Positions 41,764 to 49,055 of a stretch of DNA of 64,000 nucleotides are shown here, in pieces (the stretch's first letter is position 1; each line of letters opens with the position of its first letter). Position numbers and translations under genes: made by a program. The DNA comes from UBA5314 sp040217815 (lineage in GTDB: Bacteria; Bacillota; Syntrophomonadia; Syntrophomonadales; Syntrophomonadaceae): the NCBI GenBank assembly GCA_040217815.1, contig JBEHWI010000003.1, forward strand, positions 62,001 to 126,000, given 5' to 3'. The notes below the pieces were generated by a model. That model ran no database searches, was not told the origin of the DNA, and saw only the letters and a program-made list of their open reading frames with translations.

Positions 41764-42210
41764 TTATTCTGCTACGACTATAATGTTAAGCTCGGCCTGG
41801 ATGGAAGGATAGATCTTCAACTTGACGCGGTATTGGCCCAGATGCTTTATCGGATCGGCCAAATCGATCTTCTTTTTATCAACGTCTACTTGCATGGTTT
41901 GTTTTAACACGTCAGAGATTTCCCGGGCGGTTACGGCACCGAACAATTTGTCTCCGCCACCCGTTTTAGCCTTAATTTCTATGGTCTTTCCATCCAGCTG
42001 CTCTTTAATTTGCTCAGCCCGGGCTTTTTCTTTGTCCTTTTGTTTTTGCTCCCGGACCTTTTTTTCCTGGGTTTCCTTCAAAATAGTATTGGTGGCTTCC
42101 CTGGCCAACCCCTGTGGTATCAGGTAGTTTCTGGCGTAGCCGTCGCTTACTTCCTTGACCTCTCCCTCTTTGCCCAGGTTTTTTACGGTCTGGTTCAATA
42201 TCACTTTCAT
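41764..42210 (-). CDS. rplI: 50S ribosomal protein L9
   Basis: The 148-residue protein shows the typical N-terminal lobe (MKVILNQTVKNLGKEGEVKE, VSDGYARNYLIPQGLA), the long lysine-rich connecting helix, and the C-terminal lobe GGGDKLFGAVTAREISDVL. L9 binds 23S rRNA near the L1 stalk and helps keep reading frame. The start codon overlaps the stop of the upstream membrane-protein gene as ATGA, so translation is coupled. Confidence 0.97.
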   Translation of the reverse strand: MKVILNQTVKNLGKEGEVKEVSDGYARNYLIPQGLAREATNTILKETQEKKVREQKQKDKEKARAEQIKEQLDGKTIEIKAKTGGGDKLFGAVTAREISDVLKQTMQVDVDKKKIDLADPIKHLGQYRVKLKIYPSIQAELNIIVVAE

Positions 42211-43265
42211 TCCGATTCCTCCCTTCGTGAGCGTAGCTTCCTAAAATCGAGAAGCGAGTCAAACAAGCCAAACAAGCTTAAAAATATTACCGCCGAAGGA
42301 AGAAAAACCGCACTTAAAATGATCAAAATTACCATCAGCCAGCGGCGGGAATTTGGATTCATTTCCCCCAGCTTGTAAATCACGGCTGCCAGGCCGTAAT
42401 AACAGGTGATGGGTGCCATGACCACTAAAATATTGGAGCCGATAAAGTAATATACATCCTTTTGGTCATAGCCCCACAGGCAAAAGGCCAATCCTGCAAT
42501 AACAACCCAGGCCAAAACCCATGGCATGGCTTCATTTAAATATGGTTTTCTTATTAGACGATCTATTTTTCGCCTGAGGCTTAAAAAACTGGCTGTTAAG
42601 AGTATGAAAAATACTACCACTATCCCCTGAAGATAGTAACTAGCCGGCAAATGGCGCGCCACGGTGTGGGATAGATTTTTAAAAGTAAGCTGCAAATCTT
42701 GTTTGCTGATTCCCTGCTTGGCATACATTTCCAACATGCCAGTGGATTCATAGGTATTGATGGCTTCTTCAAACCGCAGGTTGAGCTCGGTTTCCATTTC
42801 CGCGATGCCAATGCTGCCCTCGATGAAATAGGCCCATCCCAGATACATAGAAACACCGATTAAAACAGCAGCCGTTCCCCAGGCTCGAATTTTGTAATAA
42901 CCATTGCCCCGGGCCGCCATGAATCCCATTGTGTATATGGCCAGGCCGAAAAAACACCCAAAAGCAATGAGGGCTGCTGCACCCTCTTGTAGAATCAGTA
43001 TAGTCCCATAGGTCCTGTGGACCAGGGCGACATAGAGCATTAGGCTAAAGCCATTTAACAGAGCCATAAGCCATATATAAACCGGTTTATAATAAAGACC
43101 GGCCAAGACTACCAGAATGCCCCAGGCAATGGTTAGAAGCAGGGTTAAGGCCGGGGCGGCCAGTAGCAGAAAACACAAAATAGAAGTAGTGAGTGCGTAA
43201 AAAATAAATGAATGAGGCTTGTAAGAATTGTTGCGCCCCATCTGATCAGCTGCTTGTTCTTCCAC
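42207..43265 (-). CDS. yybS: YybS/DUF2232 family polytopic membrane protein
   Basis: The 352-residue protein has about eight transmembrane helices and sits, as in other Firmicutes, directly upstream of rplI with a 4-base stop-start overlap. In Bacillus, gdpP (c-di-AMP phosphodiesterase) lies between these two genes, but not here. The DUF2232 assignment rests on position and topology (YYLQGIVVVFFILLTASFLS, YYFIGSNILVVMAPITCYYG are typical of late helices). The biochemical function is unknown. Confidence 0.82.
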   Translation of the reverse strand: MEEQAADQMGRNNSYKPHSFIFYALTTSILCFLLLAAPALTLLLTIAWGILVVLAGLYYKPVYIWLMALLNGFSLMLYVALVHRTYGTILILQEGAAALIAFGCFFGLAIYTMGFMAARGNGYYKIRAWGTAAVLIGVSMYLGWAYFIEGSIGIAEMETELNLRFEEAINTYESTGMLEMYAKQGISKQDLQLTFKNLSHTVARHLPASYYLQGIVVVFFILLTASFLSLRRKIDRLIRKPYLNEAMPWVLAWVVIAGLAFCLWGYDQKDVYYFIGSNILVVMAPITCYYGLAAVIYKLGEMNPNSRRWLMVILIILSAVFLPSAVIFLSLFGLFDSLLDFRKLRSRREESE

Positions 43266-43275
43266 CTCTATGTCG

Positions 43276-43623
43276 TCACCTCTTCTGCTGCTCTAAATAT
43301 TTAAGTAATCCCATCAGATCCGTGTAGCCATCATCGTTCAAGTCCAGGCTGTTGGCCAGCTTCCATTTTACCATGCTCTCCATGGACTGGTAACTCACCC
43401 CGGCCCGCTGCCCCAACAGGTAGGTGCTGATAAGGACTGTGGCTACTGCGTCACTGATATCTTCCTGATCTTTTTTAACCAGTGCTTTTAAAAGGGCGGC
43501 AACGGATTCAACCAGATCGGCTTTAATCCACTCCATTATGTTTAAATCACTGGTATATTCCAGTTCCTGGCCCTTTTTTCGGATCAAGCTAATACACCCC
43601 CTTTTCCCTGGAACTTTCTTCAA
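43276..43623 (-). CDS. MazG-like family protein
   Basis: A 115-residue product is mostly helical; the core from about residue 30 (EWIKADLVESVAALLKALVK, DISDAVATVLISTYLLGQRAG) resembles MazG-like all-alpha NTP pyrophosphatase proteins found at this position in clostridia. Whether it keeps enzymatic activity is unclear, since the usual ExxE acidic pairs are not complete. The TTG start at 43623 has only a weak ribosome site; an ATG 28 codons later is an alternative. It lies 10 bases upstream of yybS. Confidence 0.65.
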   Translation of the reverse strand: MKKVPGKRGCISLIRKKGQELEYTSDLNIMEWIKADLVESVAALLKALVKKDQEDISDAVATVLISTYLLGQRAGVSYQSMESMVKWKLANSLDLNDDGYTDLMGLLKYLEQQKR

Positions 43624-43665
43624 TCCAGAGGGTTTTTCCTGCTTGTCTAACCGAACTCAAGCAAT

Positions 43666-43695
43666 AAAAAAAGCCCTCAATAATGAGGGCTTTTT
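43666..43695. terminator. Bidirectional terminator between rpsR and the MazG-like gene
   Basis: AAAAAGCCCTCA and TGAGGGCTTTTT form a hairpin with A/T tails on both sides just after the rpsR stop, closing the rpsF-ssb-rpsR transcript. Confidence 0.85.
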
Positions 43696-43697
43696 GT

Positions 43698-43922
43698 CTA
43701 CTCGGCGGTGTAAGGCAGCAGAGCCATGGTCCTGGCTCTTTTTATGGCCACCGTCAACTGGCGCTGATGATGAGCGCAGTTTCCGGTAATACGCCGGGGA
43801 AGAATTTTCCCTCTTTCCGTAATGTAACGGCGAAGACGGGAGATCTCTTTGTATTCTATATGCTCGATCTTATCGGCACAGAAATTACACTGTTTGCGTT
43901 TTTTTCTCCGCTCTTTTTTCAA
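43698..43922 (-). CDS. rpsR: 30S ribosomal protein S18
   Basis: S18 (74 residues) forms a heterodimer with S6 on the 30S platform. The sequence has the basic start, CNFCADKIEHIEYKE and LRRYITERGKILPRRITG, then CAHHQRQLTVAIKRAR. The Cys pair plus the later Cys/His indicate the zinc-binding (C+) form. It is third gene of the rpsF-ssb-rpsR operon, 18 bases after ssb. Confidence 0.97.
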   Translation of the reverse strand: MKKERRKKRKQCNFCADKIEHIEYKEISRLRRYITERGKILPRRITGNCAHHQRQLTVAIKRARTMALLPYTAE

Positions 43923-43940
43923 CTCTCTTACCTCCTCGGT

Positions 43941-44375
43941 CTAGAAAGGAATATCGTCTTCTCCTTCCTGAGCTACATAATCGACCTCGTTGAGGTTTAG
44001 TTCGCGCCCCAGGGCATTCCAATCATCTTTTTTAGCTTTGCCGGATGAGCCAGAAGTGGAACCTGTCCCGCCTTTGTCCAAAAACCGGACATCGTCAGCG
44101 ACAACTTCGGCAACTTTTCTCTTTTGCCCCTCCTGGTTTTCATAGGTTCTAACCTGCAGCCGACCCTCAACCGCGGCCAGACGGCCTTTTCCCAGGTAGC
44201 TGGCACAGGTTTCGGCCAGGCCACGCCACACTACGATATCAATAAAATCCGTTTCTTCTTTATTGAACTTTCGGTCGATAGCCAGGGTAAAAGTGCAAAC
44301 CGCTGTACCATTTGGAGTGTATTTGAGTTCTGGATCCCGGGTCAACCTGCCAATTAAAATCACCCTGTTCAGCAC
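43941..44375 (-). CDS. ssb: Single-stranded DNA-binding protein
   Basis: The 144-residue protein has the OB-fold start MLNRVILIGRLTRDPELKYT, NGTAVCTFTLAIDR, and GRLAAVEGRLQVRTYE. A short Gly/Ser-rich linker leads to an acidic tip EGEDDIPF, the conserved C-terminal contact for partner proteins. It is 26 bases after rpsF in the usual Firmicute order. Confidence 0.97.
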   Translation of the reverse strand: MLNRVILIGRLTRDPELKYTPNGTAVCTFTLAIDRKFNKEETDFIDIVVWRGLAETCASYLGKGRLAAVEGRLQVRTYENQEGQKRKVAEVVADDVRFLDKGGTGSTSGSSGKAKKDDWNALGRELNLNEVDYVAQEGEDDIPF

Positions 44376-44401
44376 GGTTCATCCCTCCAAATTTATAACG
44401 A

Positions 44402-44692
44402 CTACTCGTCTTTGCGAATGATTATATGGCGCAGAATGCGATCCGATATCTTGATGACCCGGTCGAGCTCATCTACGGTTTCGGGCTGCCCGTTAAAGTA
44501 CCATAAAACATAGATACCTTCCAGGTAGTCTTCGATGCCGTATGCCAGCCGCCTTTTTCCCCAACCCTCGACTTCTTTAACAAACTCTCCGCCGAAAGAC
44601 TCAATAATTTTTTGCAGTCTCTCTTTGGTTTCGGCAACAACTTCATCGGTCAGGTCGGGTTTTAAGATCATAAATATCTCATAAGCGCGCAT
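44402..44692 (-). CDS. rpsF: 30S ribosomal protein S6
   Basis: The 96-residue S6 has the family start MRAYEIFMILKPDLTDE, FVKEVEGWGKRRLAYGIED and the end ILRHIIIRKDE. It pairs with S18 on the ribosome. The first gene of the rpsF-ssb-rpsR operon, with a strong ribosome site (GGGAGGAGGTG) and a clear promoter about 80 bases upstream. Confidence 0.97.
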   Translation of the reverse strand: MRAYEIFMILKPDLTDEVVAETKERLQKIIESFGGEFVKEVEGWGKRRLAYGIEDYLEGIYVLWYFNGQPETVDELDRVIKISDRILRHIIIRKDE

Positions 44693-44767
44693 CGTAACAC
44701 CTCCTCCCTATGGACTAAACCTGTATAGACAGGTAACGGCTCCGGCCTTACAACCGGAGCAGGGCAC
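44693..44767 (-). promoter_or_regulatory. Structured 5' leader of rpsF, possible S6:S18 binding RNA
   Basis: Between promoter and start codon the minus strand has GCTCCGG/CCGGAGC (8-base loop) followed by CCGTTACC and a second hairpin (ACCTGTC/ATACAGGT). Many bacteria autoregulate rpsF through an S6:S18-binding leader with a CCG bulge; this leader has the right place and content but the match was not computed. Confidence 0.4.
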
Positions 44768-44773
44768 CTAAAA

Positions 44774-44802
44774 ATTATACCAGGATTTAGTTGCTGATGC
44801 AA
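44774..44802 (-). promoter_or_regulatory. Sigma-A-type promoter of the rpsF operon
   Basis: TTGCAT and a perfect TATAAT separated by 17 bases, about 82-110 bases upstream of the rpsF start codon. Confidence 0.8.
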
Positions 44803-44859
44803 GAAATTATGCTCGAATGGAAAAAGGGGAGCATAAACTCCCCGGGTTTATTAGAATTT

Positions 44860-45075
44860 TTACAAAATCCCCTTAATAAGCAGGTTGTTTAACTCTGAAA
44901 CAGGTTTCTCAATAATATAGGTGTCGTTAAACAGCGCCTTAAGTACGGCTACCGGATCCCTCTGGCCCTTTTTCTTGAAGCCGATTATACAAAACCGTTC
45001 CTGCGGTGGCATACTCTTTACCGTTACCAGATCACCAATATTGAAACCCGGATTGGGAACCAGTTTTAGATGCAC
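44860..45075 (-). CDS. Small protein of unknown function (71 residues)
   Basis: A GTG start lies behind GGGGGTGGG. The peptide begins MHLKLVPNPGFNIGDLVTVK and contains ERFCIIGFKKKGQRDPVAVL and EKPVSELNNLLIKGIL; no signal or membrane helix. The opening FNIGDLVTVK resembles the start of the next gene's DUF951 product (FALGDTVRMK), so it may have a similar small beta-barrel, but I do not recognise a family. It lies between DUF951 and rpsF on the same strand. Confidence 0.65.
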   Translation of the reverse strand: MHLKLVPNPGFNIGDLVTVKSMPPQERFCIIGFKKKGQRDPVAVLKALFNDTYIIEKPVSELNNLLIKGIL

Positions 45076-45135
45076 GGTCCCACCCCCTTAGAGATCCTTT
45101 CACCTATTACTATATGCGGGCGGGAAGCATTTGGT

Positions 45136-45321
45136 TTAAGATTCAACTTTTAACATGCGTTTTTCAAACTGGAGGCGGGGCATCATTACAATTCGGCCGC
45201 AGCCGGCGCACTTTATCTTGACATCGGCTCCGGTGCGAATTACCTGCCAATTGTAGCTTCCACAGGGATGCTGCTTTTTCATGCGCACCGTATCTCCAAG
45301 GGCAAACTGTTTTCGTTCCAT
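45136..45321 (-). CDS. DUF951 family protein
   Basis: A 61-residue protein begins MERKQFALGDTVRMKKQHPC, with GSYNWQVIRTGADVKIKCAG and CGRIVMMPRLQFEKRM: the small beta-rich, two-Cys-motif family found next to rpsF and ychF in Firmicutes (Bacillus YyzM). The start at 45321 is right behind GGGGGGAGG; an upstream in-frame start would run into the mobile-element-like region. Function is unknown, possibly nucleic-acid binding. Confidence 0.88.
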   Translation of the reverse strand: MERKQFALGDTVRMKKQHPCGSYNWQVIRTGADVKIKCAGCGRIVMMPRLQFEKRMLKVES

Positions 45322-45360
45322 TGCCAAACCTCCCCCCTTAGCTCCCGGCTGCTGATCTAG

Positions 45361-45572
45361 AGTACAACGTTCCGTATATTGTTTATATAAGTTGGAGCAG
45401 ATTTTTTCGAAGTACAAGGCGGTCACGGCTCCTTGCCGTCCTGGCACCGCCGCATTATCCCGTCCATGGGCGTCAGGATTGAGTAATACTGGACGTATTT
45501 AAATTGACGACAACGCAGTAATTCGGAAAAATCTGCCCAAATTATGTGCACAAATATACGGAATGTTGTACT
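45361..45572. mobile_element. MITE-like element with 20-bp terminal inverted repeats, at the selD stop codon
   Basis: The left end AGTACAACGTTCCGTATATT and the inverse of the right end AGTACAACATTCCGTATATT differ at one base. Inner inverted arms GCAGATTTTT-CGAA add to the palindrome. The interior (45409-45535) holds modules of the hairpin repeat family (CGGCTCCTTG, CTGGCACCGCCGCA, CCCGTCCATGGGCGTC), labelled copy 5. The right end begins inside the TAG stop of selD. No gene is carried, so it would depend on a transposase elsewhere. Confidence 0.7.
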
Positions 45573-46608
45573 AAGCTTTAATCTTCATCGGCCTGAAGCC
45601 CGGCTGCAGCACCCGCCCCACCGGGGCCGCTAAACTCCCTCGGCGCTCTAATGCCTCTATCAACTTTGCTTCATTGGCTTCATCGACCGCAATAAGCAGA
45701 CCGCCTGCGGTTTCAGGCGCAAACAACAGATCGGCCGGAGGCCCCTCCATGGCTTTATCTAATTCGATACATTTTTGCAGGTAATCACGGTTGTTGTAAG
45801 CCCCGGCTGGAATCAATCCATAAGAGGCGTATTCCAGGGCCGCCTTCATACTGGGAATCTGCCCAGCGTTTATTTCTATTTCAACGTCACTGGCCCGGGC
45901 CATTTCGCTTAGATGTCCTATCAGCCCAAATCCGGTGACATCGGTAAGCCCGTTAATGGTCAAGCCCTGGGCTAAATCGGGTAGTTCGCTATTTAAGCGG
46001 GTCATCCAGTAGACCGCTTCATCATAGGCTTCAGGCGAGGCCATCTCGGCCTTTATAGCAGTCGAGATGATCCCGGTGCCCAGCGGTTTGGTTAAAAAAA
46101 TGCGGTCACCCACCCTGGCCCCGTCGTTTTTTAAAACCCGGGCCGGGTGAACCAATCCAGCCACCGCCAGTCCGTACTTGGGCTCCAGGTCGTCTACGGT
46201 ATGACCGCCCACCAAAAGAGCACCGGTCTCCTTGACCTTGCTCAAGCCCCCTTCGAGTATACGGTGCAGGGTATCTAAATCCTCGCACTCGGGATAACAG
46301 ACAATATTCATAGCCATAAGGGGTTTACCGCCCATGGCATAGACATCGTTCAGGGCATTGGTCGCCGCGATCTGGCCAAATACAAAGGGATCGTCCACCA
46401 TGGGGGTAAAAAAATCCACCGTCTGGATCAAGGCCAGTTCATCGTTCAGTTTAAAAACCCCCGCGTCGTCGCGGGTGTCTATCCCCACCAGCAAGTTGGG
46501 ATGAACCGGCTGGGGCAGTCCTTTAAGGATCTGTTCCAGGGCCCCCGGCCCCATTTTAGCGGCTCAACCGGCTGCCCTGACCATTTGCGTCAATCGTTTT
46601 GCCGTCAT
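45571..46608 (-). CDS. selD: Selenophosphate synthetase, itself a selenoprotein (UGA at codon 15)
   Basis: SelD makes selenophosphate from selenide and ATP, the donor for selenocysteine synthesis. The frame from the ATG at 46608 (behind GGAGGTGAGGGG) reads MTAKRLTQMVRAAG, then UGA at 46566-46564, then AAKMGPGALEQIL. The UGA sits where SelD proteins have the catalytic Cys or Sec before A-A-K. The rest is typical: LVGIDTRDDAGVF, TVDFFTPMVDDPFVFG, AMGGKPLMAMNIV, GGHTVDDLEPKYGL and TDVTGFGLIGHL. Full length is 345 residues including Sec. A start after the UGA would remove the active-site loop. A GGGCC/GGCCC hairpin follows 12 bases after the UGA. Gene ends at the MITE-like element. Confidence 0.93.
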
Positions 46609-46640
46609 CCCCCTCACCTCCCCAATATCATATAGTCTCT

Positions 46641-48026
46641 TTAGAGCTTTTGCCAAAAGGCTTTATAGGCCTTATACGCCATATATATATCGGCTTTGCT
46701 GGCCACTTCAAAGGGGGAGTGCATCCCCAGTAAAGCCACTCCGCAGTCCACAACTTCCATGCCATAACGGGCCATGTATTGAGCGACAGTTCCGCCCCCG
46801 CCCAGGTCGACCTTGCCCAGTTCCCCGACCTGCCATATTACGCCTTCTTCGTCAAAAATCTGACGCAGGCGGGCCAGGTACTCGGGATTGGCGTCATTCG
46901 AATCAGCTTTTCCCCGGGATCCGGTAAATTTGGTCATAACCACCCCCTGGGACAGGAAGCTGCAATTCAGCTTTTCAAAAACCTCTGGATAATTGGGATC
47001 CACAGCCGCATTGACATCAGCTGACAGGGCATTGGAACTGGCTAAGGCCTTGCGCACATAATAGTAATCCGCCTGGCCGGCTTGGTGCATCAGTTCGGCC
47101 ATTAAGTTTTCGATTATAAGTGATTGCAGCCCGGTGTTTCCGGTACTGCCTATTTCCTCTTTGTCAACAAACAGGCAGATGGCGGTGCGCTGAGGCTTTT
47201 CTATGTCCAGTATGGCCTGCAATGATGTGTAGGCGCTGACCCGGTCATCCTGTCCATAGGCACCTATCATACTACGATCAAATCCAATTTCCCGGGCCGG
47301 GAAAGCCGGCACTACCTCAAACTCGGCGCTGGTAAAATCATCTTCCTCCATCTGATATTGTTCCTTCAAGAGACCGAGGATTCTCTTTTTGATAGTGTCT
47401 CCATCAGCATCGGCAACGGGCTGACTGCCGACCAGTATGTTCAGATCCTCGCCTTTTATAGCTTCCGATAGCTTTTTCTCCATCTGGTCTTTGGCCAGGT
47501 GGGGCAGCAGGTCAGCTATGGTAAAAGCAACATCACCGGGGTTTTCTCCCAGCTTAAAATACAGCTTTTGTCCATCTTTGCGGACGACCACCCCGTGGAG
47601 AGCCAGGGGCATTCCTACCCACTGGTACTTCTTTATCCCACCGTAATAATGAGTTTTAAACAGGGCCATATTGTCTGCTTCATAGAGGGGGCGGGCCTTT
47701 AAATCCAGCCGGGGGGCGTCGATATGTGATGCGATAATATTTACGCCCTCTTCCAGGGGCTCCTGCCCAACTACAAGCAGGGCACAGACTTTATCTTTAT
47801 AGTTTATAAACAATTTCTGACCTGCTTTTATTTGCTTGATTTCATTGAACTGCACATACTTTTTCTTGCGAGCCACCTGAGCGATATAGGCCACCGCCTC
47901 CCGCTCGGTTTTGGCGTTATCCAAAAACTCCATATAACCCCGGCCGAATTTGTGAACCATCTGCACCGTGGTTTCATCCATATGGGTCCAGGCATTGCGC
48001 TTTAATTCCTCTTTAGAAACCGTCAT
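46641..48026 (-). CDS. M18 family aminopeptidase
   Basis: A zinc aminopeptidase, cytoplasmic, 461 residues. Metal-binding and catalytic blocks are visible: NIIASHIDAPRLDLKARP (His and Asp ligands), IGAYGQDDRVSAYTSL (bridging Asp), LFVDKEEIGSTGNTGLQS (catalytic and ligand Glu), DVNAAVDPNYPEVFE and a C-terminal GMHSPFEVASKADIY with the last His ligand. It probably trims peptides with acidic or neutral N-termini. It lies between cvpA and selD, 32 bases from selD, so all three may be cotranscribed. Confidence 0.93.
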   Translation of the reverse strand: MTVSKEELKRNAWTHMDETTVQMVHKFGRGYMEFLDNAKTEREAVAYIAQVARKKKYVQFNEIKQIKAGQKLFINYKDKVCALLVVGQEPLEEGVNIIASHIDAPRLDLKARPLYEADNMALFKTHYYGGIKKYQWVGMPLALHGVVVRKDGQKLYFKLGENPGDVAFTIADLLPHLAKDQMEKKLSEAIKGEDLNILVGSQPVADADGDTIKKRILGLLKEQYQMEEDDFTSAEFEVVPAFPAREIGFDRSMIGAYGQDDRVSAYTSLQAILDIEKPQRTAICLFVDKEEIGSTGNTGLQSLIIENLMAELMHQAGQADYYYVRKALASSNALSADVNAAVDPNYPEVFEKLNCSFLSQGVVMTKFTGSRGKADSNDANPEYLARLRQIFDEEGVIWQVGELGKVDLGGGGTVAQYMARYGMEVVDCGVALLGMHSPFEVASKADIYMAYKAYKAFWQKL

Positions 48027-48080
48027 TTAACGAGCCTCCTTATTAAACTGTGCTATTAGCTTTCCGGCTGGATTGACCTG

Positions 48081-48725
48081 CTATGCATTAAAGCCCAGCC
48101 AGGCGGATAGCTGTTTAAATAAAATCAGCATCCCCGCTGCAATTCGAGATGTATCTATCTGATTGTATACCCAGGCAGCCTGATCCCAGCCCATTGAAGC
48201 GCCAACCTGGGCGGCTGGATATATCAAGCCGGTGAGGAGGGCTATAATCAAAAGGCTTTTTAAAAACCCCGCCGCCATACCCAGCAGGTGGTTTATTCCT
48301 GACAGGGGGGTGTTATCAAGTACGTGGTGCAGCCCTTCGATGAGCACCTGTCCCAGAAAGCATACACCAATCAATATTATTGTAAAACTAATGGCCAGGA
48401 GTAAAAGATAAGAGAGATCGTATACCTGGTTAGCCATAACCACACCGCCCGAACTTACAGCGGGTATGGCACCAGAGGGCATTCGCTGTACAATCCATTG
48501 GGCCAGAGCACTCTGCCAGCTCCACTGGGCCTGCAGCCAAAAAGCAAGCTGTTTGTATCCCATATTGGCTGCTGCGACGGCTAGCAGAACCCCGGCTATT
48601 CCTCCCAGGGCCCGCAGCATGCCCTTTTTAAAACCCGCCAGGGTACTTATGGCTAGAACCCCTGCCAGCAGGTAATCCAGCCCGTTTAGAATCACTCTAT
48701 CACCCGTTTCCCTTGGAATTACCAT
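48081..48725 (-). CDS. cvpA: CvpA family membrane protein
   Basis: Four or five transmembrane helices and the opening LNGLDYLLAGVLAISTLAGFKKGMLRALGG are diagnostic of the CvpA/colicin V production family, whose members act in envelope homeostasis in many bacteria. A C-terminal block with NTPLSGINHLLGMAAGFLKS is also typical. The start at 48725 may be too early: a GTG 33 bases in (before ATT CTA AAC) directly precedes the conserved region. It lies 54 bases upstream of the aminopeptidase. Confidence 0.85.
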   Translation of the reverse strand: MVIPRETGDRVILNGLDYLLAGVLAISTLAGFKKGMLRALGGIAGVLLAVAAANMGYKQLAFWLQAQWSWQSALAQWIVQRMPSGAIPAVSSGGVVMANQVYDLSYLLLLAISFTIILIGVCFLGQVLIEGLHHVLDNTPLSGINHLLGMAAGFLKSLLIIALLTGLIYPAAQVGASMGWDQAAWVYNQIDTSRIAAGMLILFKQLSAWLGFNA

Positions 48726-48967
48726 TGATTATAACACACTAATTCCCGCATATAATGACTGATTCCGGAGCTCTTTCATTCTTCATCTTTTATCTCCAAC
48801 CTTGTTTAAATGTAAAACTTCCCGAAACATATAGGATAGTGCCCCATGGCAAGTTCCTTTTTGCGCAATCACTTACATAAATATGCAAGTGATTGCATGA
48901 AATATAGGATAAGGAGCGATCGAAGGGGCTTTCCACTGTATACTGGCTTTTTCATGGTTAAATAAAA
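48726..48967. other. Intergenic stretch with no recognised gene
   Basis: Region upstream of cvpA; it should contain the cvpA promoter. A short inverted pair (GCAATCACTT/AAGTGATTGC near 48,868-48,897) is present but I cannot assign it. Confidence 0.35.
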
Positions 48968-49008
48968 GGTGGGCATTCTGTTTTATTTGAGAATGACCCA
49001 CCCTTTTT
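48968..49008. terminator. Terminator after the VanW protein gene
   Basis: GGTGGGCATTC pairs with GAATGACCCACC (one bulge); T/A-rich tails lie on both sides, so it can act on the minus strand after the VanW gene. Confidence 0.7.
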
Positions 49009-49055
49009 ATTTTCCAATATACGTTATTTAGGAGGTTGCTTAATGCATTGCTGAT

